This document shows positions 42,108 to 53,031 of a stretch of 64,000 nucleotides of DNA, piece after piece (position 1 is the first letter of the stretch; every line of letters starts with the position of its first letter). This DNA is from Actinomycetota bacterium (lineage in GTDB: Bacteria > Actinomycetota > Acidimicrobiia > Acidimicrobiales > CADCSY01). The DNA lies in contig SIRW01000110.1 of NCBI GenBank assembly GCA_004366205.1, positions 32,771 through 96,770 on the forward strand, given 5' to 3'. Position numbers and translations under genes: made by a program. The notes below the pieces were generated by a model. It did no database searches. It was not told the DNA's origin and saw only the letters and a list, made by a program, of their open reading frames with translations.

Positions 42108-43003
42108 GCCGCGCCTCCTGATCTGCCCGTGATGCTGCCGTCAGCCTCGCGCCGGTGCGAGGGGCGGGCCAGTCCTTCCTGGGCGACGGTGGCGACGAGC
42201 GTGCCGTCGGCGGTGTGCAGGGTGGCCCAGCACAGCCCCCGCCCGCCCGAGCTGCTGACGGCGGTGAGGTCGTAGAGCAGCCACTCGTCGGCCCGCGCCG
42301 GCCGGTGGAACCACACGGCGTGGTCCAGGCTCGCCGCCATGGCGGGTTCGACGCCGGCGGCCCGGGCGGGCCTGCGGACGGCGCCGAGGGGTCCCATGTC
42401 CGATCCGTACAGCAGCCCGCAGGCGTGCAGGAGGGGGTCGTCCGGGAGCGGGCCCCGAACCCGGAACCACAAGCGGCGCGCCGTGCCGGTGCCGGGGTCC
42501 CACGCCACCTCGACCTCGCGGCTGTCGAGGGGGCGGTGGTGGCGACCGCCGTGCTCCCGGGGTGGCAGCCCTTCGGGCGCCGGCGCGGCGGGCGCGCCCA
42601 GGGCGTGCTCGAGCCCGGGACGGGGCCGCTGGAAGGAAGCGCCGAGGCCGAAGATCGCCTCGCCGTCCTGGCGCACCACGACCGTGCGGGTCGACCGGGC
42701 GATGCCGTCGGTGCCCTCCTCCACCTCGACCTCCAGCGCGACGCCACCCCGGCCCGGCCGGAGGAAGTAGGCGTGGATCGAGTGCACGGCGCGGCCGGCC
42801 TCGACGGTCGCACCGGCCGCCCACAGGGCCTGCGCCGCCACCTGCCCCCCGAAGATCCGCCGGCTGTCGCCAGGGTTGGGAGCGAGGAAGCGACGCTCGC
42901 CGGCGGGCTCGAGATCGAGCAGGGCGAGCAGGGGTTCGGCGGGTGAGGCGGGGGCCAGCCGCGGGGGGCCGATGACGGTGGCGGCCACCGGCCCGTTCCT
43001 CAC
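42104..43003 (-). CDS. tesB: Acyl-CoA thioesterase II
   Basis: The 299-residue double hot-dog enzyme hydrolyses acyl-CoA to free acid and CoA. The segments RIFGGQVAAQALWAA, SIHAYFLRPG, YGSDMGPLG, SLDHAVWFHRPARADEWLLY and VAQEGL carry the expected Asp, Thr/Ser and Gln region. GTG 43003 overlaps the exporter stop as GTGA and fits the length of the family. Placement inside a thiolase and dehydrogenase operon suggests a role in relieving CoA trapping or releasing a product. Confidence 0.9.
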   Translation of the reverse strand: MRNGPVAATVIGPPRLAPASPAEPLLALLDLEPAGERRFLAPNPGDSRRIFGGQVAAQALWAAGATVEAGRAVHSIHAYFLRPGRGGVALEVEVEEGTDGIARSTRTVVVRQDGEAIFGLGASFQRPRPGLEHALGAPAAPAPEGLPPREHGGRHHRPLDSREVEVAWDPGTGTARRLWFRVRGPLPDDPLLHACGLLYGSDMGPLGAVRRPARAAGVEPAMAASLDHAVWFHRPARADEWLLYDLTAVSSSGGRGLCWATLHTADGTLVATVAQEGLARPSHRREADGSITGRSGGAA

Positions 43004-44957
43004 GCCTGCCCCCCGGCCGCGGGCACGGCCCGGCCCTGGGCGGCCCAGGTGCGGTACATGGCGGCGTAGCGGCCGCCGGCGGCGAGGAGCTCGTCGTGGC
43101 TGCCCACCTCGACGATGCGGCCGTGCTCCACGACGCCGATCCGGCTGGCCCGCATGGCCGTGCTCAGGCGGTGGGCGATGAGGATCGCGGTGCGGCCCTC
43201 GAGCAGCACGTCGAGGGCGTGCTCGATGGCGCCCTCGGTGGCGAGGTCGAGGTTCGACGTGGCTTCGTCGAGCACGAGCACGCGCGGCCGGGCCAGGAAG
43301 GCCCGGGCCAGGGCGATGAGCTGGCGCTCGCCCGACGACAGGGTCACCCCGCGCTCGTGGCACGGCGTGTCCAGGCCCTTGGGGAGCCGCTCGACGAGCT
43401 CGTCGATGCCGACCGCCCGGCACGCGGCGCGAACGTCGTCGTCGGTGGCGTCGGGGCGGGCGAAGGCGATGTTGTCGCGGATCGTCCCGGCGAACAGGAA
43501 CGCCTCCTGGGGGACGATGCCGAGCTGGCGCCGCAGCGACTCGAGGCGCACGTCCCGCAGGTCGTGGCCGTCGATGAGGATGCGGCCCTCCTGAGGGTCG
43601 TAGAAGCGCGTGACGAGCTTGGCGATGGTCGACTTGCCCGCCCCGGTTGGTCCCACCAGCGCGAACGTCTCGCCGGCCGCGATGGTGAGCTCGACGTCGC
43701 GCAATACGGGGATGCCCGGCTCGTAGCCGAACGTGACGCCCTCGAAGGTGATGTCCCCGCGGATCGGGGGCAGGTCGTGGGCGCCCTCCCGCTCGGGCAC
43801 GCTCGGCTCGGTGGCGAGCAGCTCCCGCAGCTTCACGATGGCCGCCCGGCCCTTCTGGTACACGTCGTAGAGCTGCACGAGCTGCTGGATCGGGGCGAAG
43901 AAGGCGGTCAGGTAGAGGATGAATGCCATCAGCTCGCCGACCTGCAGGTCGCCGTTGAGCACCATGTTCCCGCCGATGAGCACCACCAGGGCCTGCCCGA
44001 GCACGCCGATGGCGTCGCTGCCCGGGCCGAAGATCCCCGCGGCGCGGGCCGTGTAGAGGTTGGCGTCGCGGTGGGCACCCACGATGTTGCGGTGCCGCAC
44101 GACGTTGTGGCGCTGGCGGTTGTACATGGCCACGATGCGGATGCCCGACAGGTTCTCCTGGAGGTCGGCCAGGACGTCGGCGATGCGGTCGCGGACGTTG
44201 AGGTACCCCTTGTCGGAGACCCTGCGGAACCACAGGGTGAGCACGGTCAGGGCCGGCACCACGCCGAGGACGACCACCGTGGCCAGCTCGGGGTTCATGC
44301 TGTAGAGGATCCCGACCACGACGGCCAGGGTGAGGGCCTGCACGACCAGGTTCACGAGGCCGTCGTGGAAGAGCTGCTGGAGGGCCTCGATGTCGCTGGT
44401 CATGCGGGTCATCACCCGGCCCGCCTTCTCCCGGGTGAAGAAGTCCAGCGACAGGCGCTGGAGGTGGGTGAAGACGCGCAGTCGCAGGTCGAACAGCAGC
44501 CGCTCCCCGAGCCGGCCGGTGAAGGCGTGGCGGGCGTAGCCGCTCGCCCAGTTGCCGGCGATCGCGCCCAGGTACACGAAGAACGCCACGAGCACGACCC
44601 CGAACTCGCCGGCCATGATGCCGTCGTCGACGGCCACCTGGGTGATCTTCGGTCCGGCCTGCTGGGTGACGATCTCGACGAGCACGAGCCCGAAGGCGAC
44701 GGCCAGGGCGAGCCAGTGCGGGGCGATCAGCCGGCGCAGCGTGAGGGGCCGCCGGTCCGGCGTGCGGTGCTCGAACCGGATGGTCGGCACCTCGAACTCG
44801 GGCTCGTCGGCGAAGAGCTTCTCGATGCGCTCGAGGTACTCGGGCGGCACACCGGCGAACGGCACGCCCGGGGCGTTGCCCAGGCCGCCGCCGTGGCGGT
44901 TCCCGCCCCCGAACCCGCCACCCATCATGCCGCCCCCGCCGAAGCCACCCCACGCCA

Positions 44958-44958
<1 letters not shown>
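43000..44958 (-). CDS. ABC exporter half-transporter with canonical catalytic site (heterodimer partner 2)
   Basis: The 652-residue protein has a Gly/Met-rich N-terminus (about 1-25), six predicted transmembrane helices (about 85-360) and an ATPase domain. Walker A is GPTGAGKST, Q-loop VPQEAFLFAGTI, signature LSSGERQ (not LSGGQ) and Walker B LVLDEATSNLD with the catalytic Glu. Together with the upstream partner it should form a type IV (ABCB-like) heterodimeric exporter. The ATG overlaps the upstream stop by one base. Confidence 0.9.
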
Positions 44959-46979
<2,021 letters not shown>

Positions 46980-46982
46980 TGG

Positions 46983-47003
46983 ATCATTAGATTAGCGAAT
47001 GAT
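46983..47003. promoter_or_regulatory. AT-rich inverted repeat at the exporter operon promoter
   Basis: The 21 bases form ATCATT-N-G-N5-C-N-AATGAT, an inverted repeat with 6-base outer arms plus a matching inner G-C pair. It stands out as AT-rich. On the minus strand it includes TAATCT (46994-46989), a possible -10 element that would give an almost leaderless message for the GTG at 46979. A bound repressor would block this promoter. Confidence 0.55.
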
Positions 47004-47060
47004 TTCGGCGGTCGGCGAGCGGGTTGACGCCGGACGTGGCGCCGCCGATCATCCCCGCTC

Positions 47061-47825
47061 GTGGCGCGAGGGACGGCGGGACGCAGGGTCGTGGCGGTCA
47101 TCCTGACCGGTGTCCTGGCCGGGCCGCTCGGCGCGTGCCGCACCGGCGGCGGTGCATCCGAGGACGCCGGCCTGGGCCGGGGCGACCGCCCGGCCGGGAC
47201 CTCGCCGGCCGCCGAGCCGCCCGCGCCCGCGGTCCAGGCCCGGGCCGAGGGGATCCCGCTGACCGCGCCCGACCTCGGTGGCGGCTGGCGGGACCAGGGC
47301 GCCCCCGACACGGCGTCCGGGCCGGCGGGGCTGTCGCTCCTGCACCCCTGCCTCGAGGGCGCGCCCGGCGGGGACGGCGTCGTGGCCGCCGCCCGGTCCG
47401 CCGAGCTGCTCCACCTCGAGGGCGACGCCGAGCGGACCGTCGTCACCGCCGCCGCCGTGCTCACCGACGACGGGCGGGCCTCACAGCTCTTCACCCGCAT
47501 GGCCGGCGAGGCCTTCACGGCCTGCGTGGTGCTGGGGCGCGTGAACGACCTCGCGGATGCCGCGGGCCGGGCGCGGACCACCGAGACGTCCACCGGGCCG
47601 GTCCGGCCCTACCCGGGGGCGGGCGTCGAGGCCGTGCGGTCGGTCTCGGTCGTCAGCGTGTCCGACCCCGGGACCGCCGCCCGCTTCGACGCCTACATCC
47701 ACGTGGTGGCCATGCGGGAGGGCGCCGCGGTCGCGTTGCTGGTCGCCCAGAGCCTGTTCGGCGACGTCGACGAGCGCGAGCTCGCCGCCGCCGCCCGGAC
47801 GCTGGGCCGGCGGCTCGGGACCTAG
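47061..47825 (+). CDS. Predicted lipoprotein, function unknown
   Basis: The 254-residue protein has a signal peptide with lipobox LGAC (Cys26), then an Ala/Gly/Pro-rich linker and a domain of about 185 residues with two cysteines (HPCLEG and AFTACVV) that could pair. The C-terminal strands (RFDAYIHVVAMREGAAVALLV) weakly recall extracellular sensor domains such as PknH_C of actinobacteria, but this is not firm. The start is GTG 47061. It is divergent from the exporter operon and converges on the R2lox gene, sharing a CTAG with its stop. Confidence 0.65.
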   Translation: MARGTAGRRVVAVILTGVLAGPLGACRTGGGASEDAGLGRGDRPAGTSPAAEPPAPAVQARAEGIPLTAPDLGGGWRDQGAPDTASGPAGLSLLHPCLEGAPGGDGVVAAARSAELLHLEGDAERTVVTAAAVLTDDGRASQLFTRMAGEAFTACVVLGRVNDLADAAGRARTTETSTGPVRPYPGAGVEAVRSVSVVSVSDPGTAARFDAYIHVVAMREGAAVALLVAQSLFGDVDERELAAAARTLGRRLGT

Positions 47826-48826
47826 ACCTCGAGCAGGTCGGCCTCGGCCTCCTCGGCGCCGCTGCCCTCGGCCTCCTCGGGGGTGATCGTGGCGGCCTTC
47901 TCGAGGATGGCGATGCGCTTGTCGGACTGCTCCATCACGTAGGACAGGAACATGCCGGCGCCCTCGTTCTGGACCTGCTGGGCGCCGTTGCCCTCACCGG
48001 GGCCGCCGGCCCCGTAGCCGCCGCCACCGCCGACGGGGTTGAAGCCGTCACGCAGCTGGACCATCCGCTCGCGGCCGAACGCCGCGAGCGACGGGTCAGC
48101 GGCGATGATGCGCCGGCACAGGTACGTGCCGTAGGTGATGTGGCGGCTCTCGTCCTTGCGGACCAGCGCCAGGCCCTGCTGGATGCCGGGCAGCACCCCG
48201 AACATCTCGAACAGCCGGCCCCAGACCTTGTAGCCCGCCATCGCCAGGCAGCCCTCGATGAACTGGTTGTAGGTGATCGACGCGTCGAGGATCGCCTTCG
48301 GCGACCGGTCGACGAGCACGTTGCGCATCACCCGGGGGAGCTCCCGCTCGAACAGCCCTTCGGTGCGGTCGGGGTCGGGCGGGGTGACGCCACGTTCGAT
48401 CATCCGCTCCCGGTTGACCTTCATCATGTGCTGGAGGTCGAAGCCCACGGCGTCGAACCAGCGGTGGAAGAAGTCGACGTGCTTGGCCTCCTCCATGGCG
48501 AAGGTCGTGAGGTAGATGACCTCCTCGACCCGGCCCTCGTCGGCCAGGGCGATCAGCAGGGGCACGATGTCGAGGGTGACGCCCTCCTCGCCCACCATGA
48601 AGCCCCGGGCGAGGCCGGCCACCACGAACTGCTGCTCCTCGGAGAGGTTGGCCCAGTCCTTGGCGTCCTGGGAGAAGTCGATGTCGGCCGGGTCCCAGAA
48701 GTTCTGCTTGGCCTTCTCGTAGAGCCGCCACGGGACGCTGTCGGTGCGCAGGCCCTTGGGCGATGCCCACTCGCTGGCCTTGCGTGCGATCTGCACGACG
48801 TCATCGAGGTTCTCGACTGCGGTCAT
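47822..48826 (-). CDS. R2-like ligand-binding oxidase (R2lox)
   Basis: The 334-residue ferritin-like protein has the metal ligands of R2lox: Glu80, Glu113 and His116 (MEEAKH), Glu191, Glu226 and His229 (DESRH). The residues that form the Val-Tyr ether crosslink in the M. tuberculosis protein are also present as Val83 (EEGV) and Tyr186 (TYNQFIE). Numbering differs from that protein by a constant 12 and then 24 residues. R2lox binds a Mn/Fe centre and a long-chain fatty-acid-like ligand; its substrate is unknown. It is not a true ribonucleotide reductase subunit and no NrdA partner is near. ATG 48826 follows AAGGGGGG. Confidence 0.9.
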   Translation of the reverse strand: MTAVENLDDVVQIARKASEWASPKGLRTDSVPWRLYEKAKQNFWDPADIDFSQDAKDWANLSEEQQFVVAGLARGFMVGEEGVTLDIVPLLIALADEGRVEEVIYLTTFAMEEAKHVDFFHRWFDAVGFDLQHMMKVNRERMIERGVTPPDPDRTEGLFERELPRVMRNVLVDRSPKAILDASITYNQFIEGCLAMAGYKVWGRLFEMFGVLPGIQQGLALVRKDESRHITYGTYLCRRIIAADPSLAAFGRERMVQLRDGFNPVGGGGGYGAGGPGEGNGAQQVQNEGAGMFLSYVMEQSDKRIAILEKAATITPEEAEGSGAEEAEADLLEV

Positions 48827-48845
48827 GGCCTGCCCCCCTTGGAGC

Positions 48846-48862
48846 CGTTCGGACGTCGAACG
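48846..48862. promoter_or_regulatory. Inverted repeat upstream of R2lox
   Basis: CGTTCG-GACGT-CGAACG is a perfect 6-base-arm inverted repeat 20 bases upstream of the R2lox start. The half-site order is the reverse of the actinobacterial LexA box, so a different regulator is likely. Confidence 0.45.
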
Positions 48863-48978
48863 ATTCTCGCAGCCCGGCGCCCGATCGGCAAGCAGACCGG
48901 ATCCGGAGCAGGAGGATGCATGGTGCTTCCCGAACATAAAGGACGACCAGAGCGCGTCACATCGGGGGGAGGACGAGC

Positions 48979-49812
48979 GTGGAGCGGTTCGGCGGCCTCA
49001 GCGCCATCGACATCGTGCGGCGGGCCGAGCGCTACCGGCCCGTGCTGTTCGCCGCCCTCGCCATCCTGCTCGCCGCCGCTGTCCTGCCGGGACCCGAGCA
49101 GGTCGCCACCGAGGCCGCCGCGGGCGCGGTTGGCCCCCGCACACCCTTGTTCGCGGGCGACGACGGCGACCGCGACAGCCCGTCGCCGCCAGCCGGCGAC
49201 GCACCGGGGCCGCCCCCGGCGGTTCCGCTCGCGACGCACCCGGCCGGCGGGCCGGCCTCGCTCGGCACCGCCCCCCGGGCGGGCGGGACACCGACCCCTC
49301 GCCCGTCCGGGACCGCGGCCCCCACCCCGCCGCCGGCCGGCGGCGCCGAGCGGGCGGCGCCCCTGGAGGCCTCCTACCGCATCGCCGCCTCGGGGTGGGC
49401 TTCGCGGGCCGCCGGCACCCCGCTCGACGGCGTCGAGGTGCCCGAAGGCAGCCTCCCGGTGGGGCGGCGCGCCGGCCAGACCGACCGGCTCAGCTTCGTG
49501 CGCCTCGAGGGGAGCTCGACGGCGCTGATCCTCACCCCCGTGCCCGACCAGGGCGCCAACCGCTTCGCCCGGCTGGCGGGAGTGGCGCTGTGCCCCATCA
49601 CCGAGCCCTCCTGGGCCCCCGCCGAGGGCGTGCCCCTCGACGAGGCGCCCGAGCACGACTGCGGCGCCGCCATCGAGGGTGAGGCCGGCGAGGACGGCCG
49701 CTGGACGTTCGACCTCACCGGGGTGGCGGAGCCGACCTCGGCGTCGGGCTTCGCGCTGGTCCCGGCCGGGAGCGCCCCGGACTTCCAGGTCGCGTTCGCC
49801 GTCGACCCCTAG
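48979..49812 (+). CDS. Membrane-anchored protein with C-terminal beta-rich domain, function unknown
   Basis: The 277-residue protein has one N-terminal helix (about residues 21-37), a Pro/Gly/Ala linker (about 45-125) and a domain of about 150 residues. The domain ends with DCGAAIEG, DGRWTFDLTGVAEP, SGFALVPAG and FQVAFAVDP. This pattern of paired cysteines and closing strands recalls DNRLRE/CBM96-type beta-sandwich modules that bind polysaccharide, but the match is loose. GTG 48979 is chosen because GGGGGGAGGA precedes it. It converges on 49809-51146 and shares CTAG with its stop. Confidence 0.6.
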   Translation: MERFGGLSAIDIVRRAERYRPVLFAALAILLAAAVLPGPEQVATEAAAGAVGPRTPLFAGDDGDRDSPSPPAGDAPGPPPAVPLATHPAGGPASLGTAPRAGGTPTPRPSGTAAPTPPPAGGAERAAPLEASYRIAASGWASRAAGTPLDGVEVPEGSLPVGRRAGQTDRLSFVRLEGSSTALILTPVPDQGANRFARLAGVALCPITEPSWAPAEGVPLDEAPEHDCGAAIEGEAGEDGRWTFDLTGVAEPTSASGFALVPAGSAPDFQVAFAVDP

Positions 49813-51146
49813 CCCTCGGGCTCGGCGTCCTCCAGGGCCTCGTCGACCACCTGCTCCTCCAAGTCCGCCCCGGGCTCGTCCAGGTACACCAGGCCCTCGC
49901 CGTCATGGACCTCGTGGAGCGACCGGGCGATGCCGACCAGCACCTCGGGAGCGACGGTGCCGAGGATGCGCACGAAGGAGCCGCCCTCGCGCAGGACGCG
50001 GACCTCGTTCCCGCGGAGCCCCATGATCACCTGGCCGGTGCCCAGGACGGGACCGAGCTCGACGGTCTCGCCGCGCGGGTGCTCGTCGAACGGCTGGCTG
50101 AAGTACCGCGTGCCGCCCCGCTCGACGAGGACCACGTCGGGGCCTCGCCGCCACACGTCCAGCACCGCCGCGGTGCGATCGGCGCCCTCGACCGGGTTGG
50201 CGGGCGCGCCGCCCATCTGGGCCCACACCACGGCGTAGCGACCGGTGTGGGTGAACCCGGCGACGGGTTCGCCGAGCTCCAGGAAGGCGCCCTCCGGCCG
50301 GCTGTCCCGGTCGACCTCGCGCACTGAGCCCGAGCCCTGCTCGACGCTGATCGTGGGCTCGGCGCCGGCGGGGAAGTCCTCGTCGTCGACCTGCGGGTCG
50401 ACCTCGAGCTCCACGGCGAGCCGGCGGCGCACCGGGCGCTCGTCGATCCACCACAGCTCCTCGAGGAGAAAGCCAGTGGCGTCGAAGCAGGTCTCGGCCC
50501 GCTCCCGCCCCTCGGGATCGAAGGGTTCGATGTCGCCGGCCGTCATGGGCCCGCCCGACCGGTAGACCTGGCACTCGCGGCCGAGGACGCGCCGCCGCTC
50601 GCCCCGCTGCACGTCGCCCCGCTCGACGGCGTGCTCGATGGCGAGGTCGGGGCGCAGGTCGGAGGCCGCCAGCGCGGGCTGGGCGCCGATGACCACCTCG
50701 CGGCCGTCGCCGCCGACCGTCGTGAGGACCCCGAACGCGGTGCGCTGGCCTCCGGTGGCCTCGCCGGACCCGGGCGGTCCGCTGTGGGTCCGCACGATGC
50801 TGTCGAAGGGCCGGCGGACCAGCACCTCCTCGGTCGTGACCGTCCAGCCGCCGGCGTCGGCGGTCTCGTCGCGGTAGACGATTCGGTAGGACGCCGGCGG
50901 ATCGGCGAACCCCATCGGCCTGCCCTCGTCGGTGACGAGCTCGGAGCCGGCGCGGTCGAAGTCCTCCGGCCGGCCGGGCTCCTCGCGCAGCAACAGGTAC
51001 AGCCCGGCTCCAATGGCCGTGACGACCACCAGCGCGCCGCCGACGATCCGGGCCGTCCGCCGCCTCCGGGCGCGCTGGCGGGCGAGCGCCCGCTCGACGC
51101 GGCGGTTCGTGCGCACACCTGGATGGGATCGGTCTCGCCCGGGCAC
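49809..51146 (-). CDS. Anchored envelope protein of unknown function, paralogue of 36765-37985 (cassette 3)
   Basis: The 445-residue protein has a very basic N-terminus, one transmembrane helix (about 33-52) and an extracellular domain that repeats the marks of its cassette 2 paralogue: SYRIVYRDE, VTTEEVLVRRPF, the cysteine segment (GRECQVYRSGGP), a second cysteine (ETCFDA), LLEELWWID and DVWRRGPDV. It has an extra acidic C-terminal tail. GTG 51146 is supported by GAGGTG before it. It lies 54 bases after the second receptor gene and is probably the last gene of the operon. A lipid- or ligand-carrier role is only a guess. Confidence 0.65.
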   Translation of the reverse strand: MPGRDRSHPGVRTNRRVERALARQRARRRRTARIVGGALVVVTAIGAGLYLLLREEPGRPEDFDRAGSELVTDEGRPMGFADPPASYRIVYRDETADAGGWTVTTEEVLVRRPFDSIVRTHSGPPGSGEATGGQRTAFGVLTTVGGDGREVVIGAQPALAASDLRPDLAIEHAVERGDVQRGERRRVLGRECQVYRSGGPMTAGDIEPFDPEGRERAETCFDATGFLLEELWWIDERPVRRRLAVELEVDPQVDDEDFPAGAEPTISVEQGSGSVREVDRDSRPEGAFLELGEPVAGFTHTGRYAVVWAQMGGAPANPVEGADRTAAVLDVWRRGPDVVLVERGGTRYFSQPFDEHPRGETVELGPVLGTGQVIMGLRGNEVRVLREGGSFVRILGTVAPEVLVGIARSLHEVHDGEGLVYLDEPGADLEEQVVDEALEDAEPEG

Positions 51147-51200
51147 CGTGCACCTCGCTGGCTGGGTGGACGGCGCCCAGGCTAGGGGCCGACCGGCGGG

Positions 51201-53021
51201 TCAGCGGGGCGGCGGGTACTCCGGGTAGCGGTCCGGTTCGGGGCGCTCGGTGTAGAACGTCACGGTGCCCTCCCGGTCGAACGGCCGCGGGTCCGACGAC
51301 GGCCACTCGCCCGGCAGGTAGCGGCGGCCCCCGTCGACGTAGCGGTACATCCCGACGCCGTCCTGGCCGATCTCGTCCTCGCCCGTGGCCGTCGGGTCCC
51401 ACCAGATCTCGGTCATGTCGTTGAACCGGGTGTAGTCCGTCCACGGCCAGAAGCCGTGCTCCCCGAACGCCGTGTGGACGCTCATGATCCCCCCGTCAGG
51501 CGGCGACGGCGGGAACGCGAACATGCCGTCGCGGAACGTCTGGGGGTTGAGGTTCGGCCCGGCCAGGTGCACGCCGGTGAAGAACATCCACACCGGCGCG
51601 TAGATGAGCGCGTACCCCGCCTCGGCCTGCGGTGCGGTGCCGTGGTGCCACAGGTGGACCCGGTACGGCTCGCCCAGCTCCTGGGTGCCGCGGGCGGCCA
51701 GCATCGACACGCCGAAGGCCCGGGACCACTGCGTCCGCTCGTAGGTGCGGGCGAAGAACGTCGTGTCGGTCAGCGCCGAGCCGGTGATGAACCACTCGGG
51801 CTCGTAGAGCTGGTTGCGGGCCTCGTTGGTGAGGAAGATCGGCATCAGCGGGTCACCGGCGAAGATGACGGTGGAGATGCCGTTGTTCCGCAGCCGGGCG
51901 ATGATCGTGCGGGCGTCCTGCGGCGCGGTGTTCAGGTCGAGCACGTACTCGATGCGGTCGTCCAACGCGACGCCGTAGCGAGCGAGCTCCCGCTCGAAGA
52001 AGTCCACACCGGCCCCGTAGGCGCCGTCCTCGGTCTCGTAGTAGACGATGCCGAAGCGTCGGGGACGCTGCTGCATGGTCACGTCGCCCGCGTGGACGGC
52101 GTTGCGGCCCGCCAGGCGCTTGCCGATGTACTCGGCGCGGTGCATGTACGCCTGGTTCGACGACATGAGCGTGCCCCAGAAGTACGGCGCCCGGGCGTGA
52201 TAGCTCTCGATGGGCTCGGAGACCGGGCAGTCGAGGCAGATGACACCGCGTGCGGCGAGCTCCTGGGCGTAGGCGCCGCTGCCCCCCCACGAGGCGAAGG
52301 CGCCGAGCTCGCTGACGGCCCGCAGGGCATCGGCCCGGCCGGCCTCGTCGTCGTCGCCCGTCGCCTCGAAGAAGACGATCTCGACCTGCCGGCCATAGGT
52401 CTCGTAGTGGTGCTGGAAGTAGTCCCGGTACGCCCGGAAGGTCGCTTGGATGTCCTCGCGGGAGTCGTCGGCGCCCGCGGCGCGCAGGATGGCCTCGGCG
52501 GCGGGGTTGCCGGCGCCGTGGCGGACCACCACCGTGATCGTGTCGCCGGTGACGCCCCGGTGCGTGGACCCGCCGTTGTCGCCGCCGGCGGGGAACTCGG
52601 GCACGCACGGCGGCGCGTACAGCGACGGCACGGCGACCCGCCCGGTGTTGGGGTCGCAGTTCGGATGGGCCATCGGGTCGCCGCCGCCTGCTGCGGTCGC
52701 GGGCGCCTGCACGGGCTGGCCCCGGCGGTCACGGCGGTCGCCGGCCCCGGTCCCACCCGCGGCGGTCGCCCCGCCCCCGGCGCCCACCTCGACCGTGCCG
52801 TCGTGGTCGACGTCACCGGTGCCGAGCAGCCCGGCCGGCCCGCGGGCATCGCCGGCGACGACGTCGCCGGCGCGGCCGGTGGCCGCGGGGCCGGCGCCGT
52901 CACCGTCGTTCGCCACGACCACCACGCCGAGCACCAGGGTCACGGCCGTGAGCGCCCCCACGACCGACTGGTACGGCTCCAGCCTCGAACCGAGCTCGGT
53001 CAGCCTCTCTCCCCAGCGCAT
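51201..53021 (-). CDS. Membrane-anchored periplasmic-binding-protein type 1 solute receptor (cassette 3, second)
   Basis: The 606-residue protein has a transmembrane helix at about 20-37, a Gly/Ala-rich linker with a calcium-loop-like segment (DVDHDGTVE at 70-78), and a binding domain from about 120. The two-cysteine segment (SLYAPPCVPEF) and GGSTHRGVTGDTITVV open the domain. Further marks are YFQHHYETYGRQVEIV and the end of the protein with PEYPPP. AGGAGG precedes the ATG. It is homologous to, and the same length as, the receptor encoded 10 bases upstream; they may bind different ligands for the same permease. Confidence 0.85.
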   Translation of the reverse strand: MRWGERLTELGSRLEPYQSVVGALTAVTLVLGVVVVANDGDGAGPAATGRAGDVVAGDARGPAGLLGTGDVDHDGTVEVGAGGGATAAGGTGAGDRRDRRGQPVQAPATAAGGGDPMAHPNCDPNTGRVAVPSLYAPPCVPEFPAGGDNGGSTHRGVTGDTITVVVRHGAGNPAAEAILRAAGADDSREDIQATFRAYRDYFQHHYETYGRQVEIVFFEATGDDDEAGRADALRAVSELGAFASWGGSGAYAQELAARGVICLDCPVSEPIESYHARAPYFWGTLMSSNQAYMHRAEYIGKRLAGRNAVHAGDVTMQQRPRRFGIVYYETEDGAYGAGVDFFERELARYGVALDDRIEYVLDLNTAPQDARTIIARLRNNGISTVIFAGDPLMPIFLTNEARNQLYEPEWFITGSALTDTTFFARTYERTQWSRAFGVSMLAARGTQELGEPYRVHLWHHGTAPQAEAGYALIYAPVWMFFTGVHLAGPNLNPQTFRDGMFAFPPSPPDGGIMSVHTAFGEHGFWPWTDYTRFNDMTEIWWDPTATGEDEIGQDGVGMYRYVDGGRRYLPGEWPSSDPRPFDREGTVTFYTERPEPDRYPEYPPPR

Positions 53022-53031
53022 TGCCTTCCTC

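Noticed and set aside
47822..48826. Class Ia/Ic ribonucleotide reductase beta subunit
   Set aside because: The Val83/Tyr186 pair and ligand spacing fit R2lox, the sequence lacks the usual radical-transfer tail, and no NrdA gene is near.
48846..48862. LexA/SOS box upstream of R2lox
   Set aside because: The actinobacterial LexA box is CGAAC-N4-GTTCG; here the half-sites are in the opposite order (CGTTCG-N5-CGAACG).
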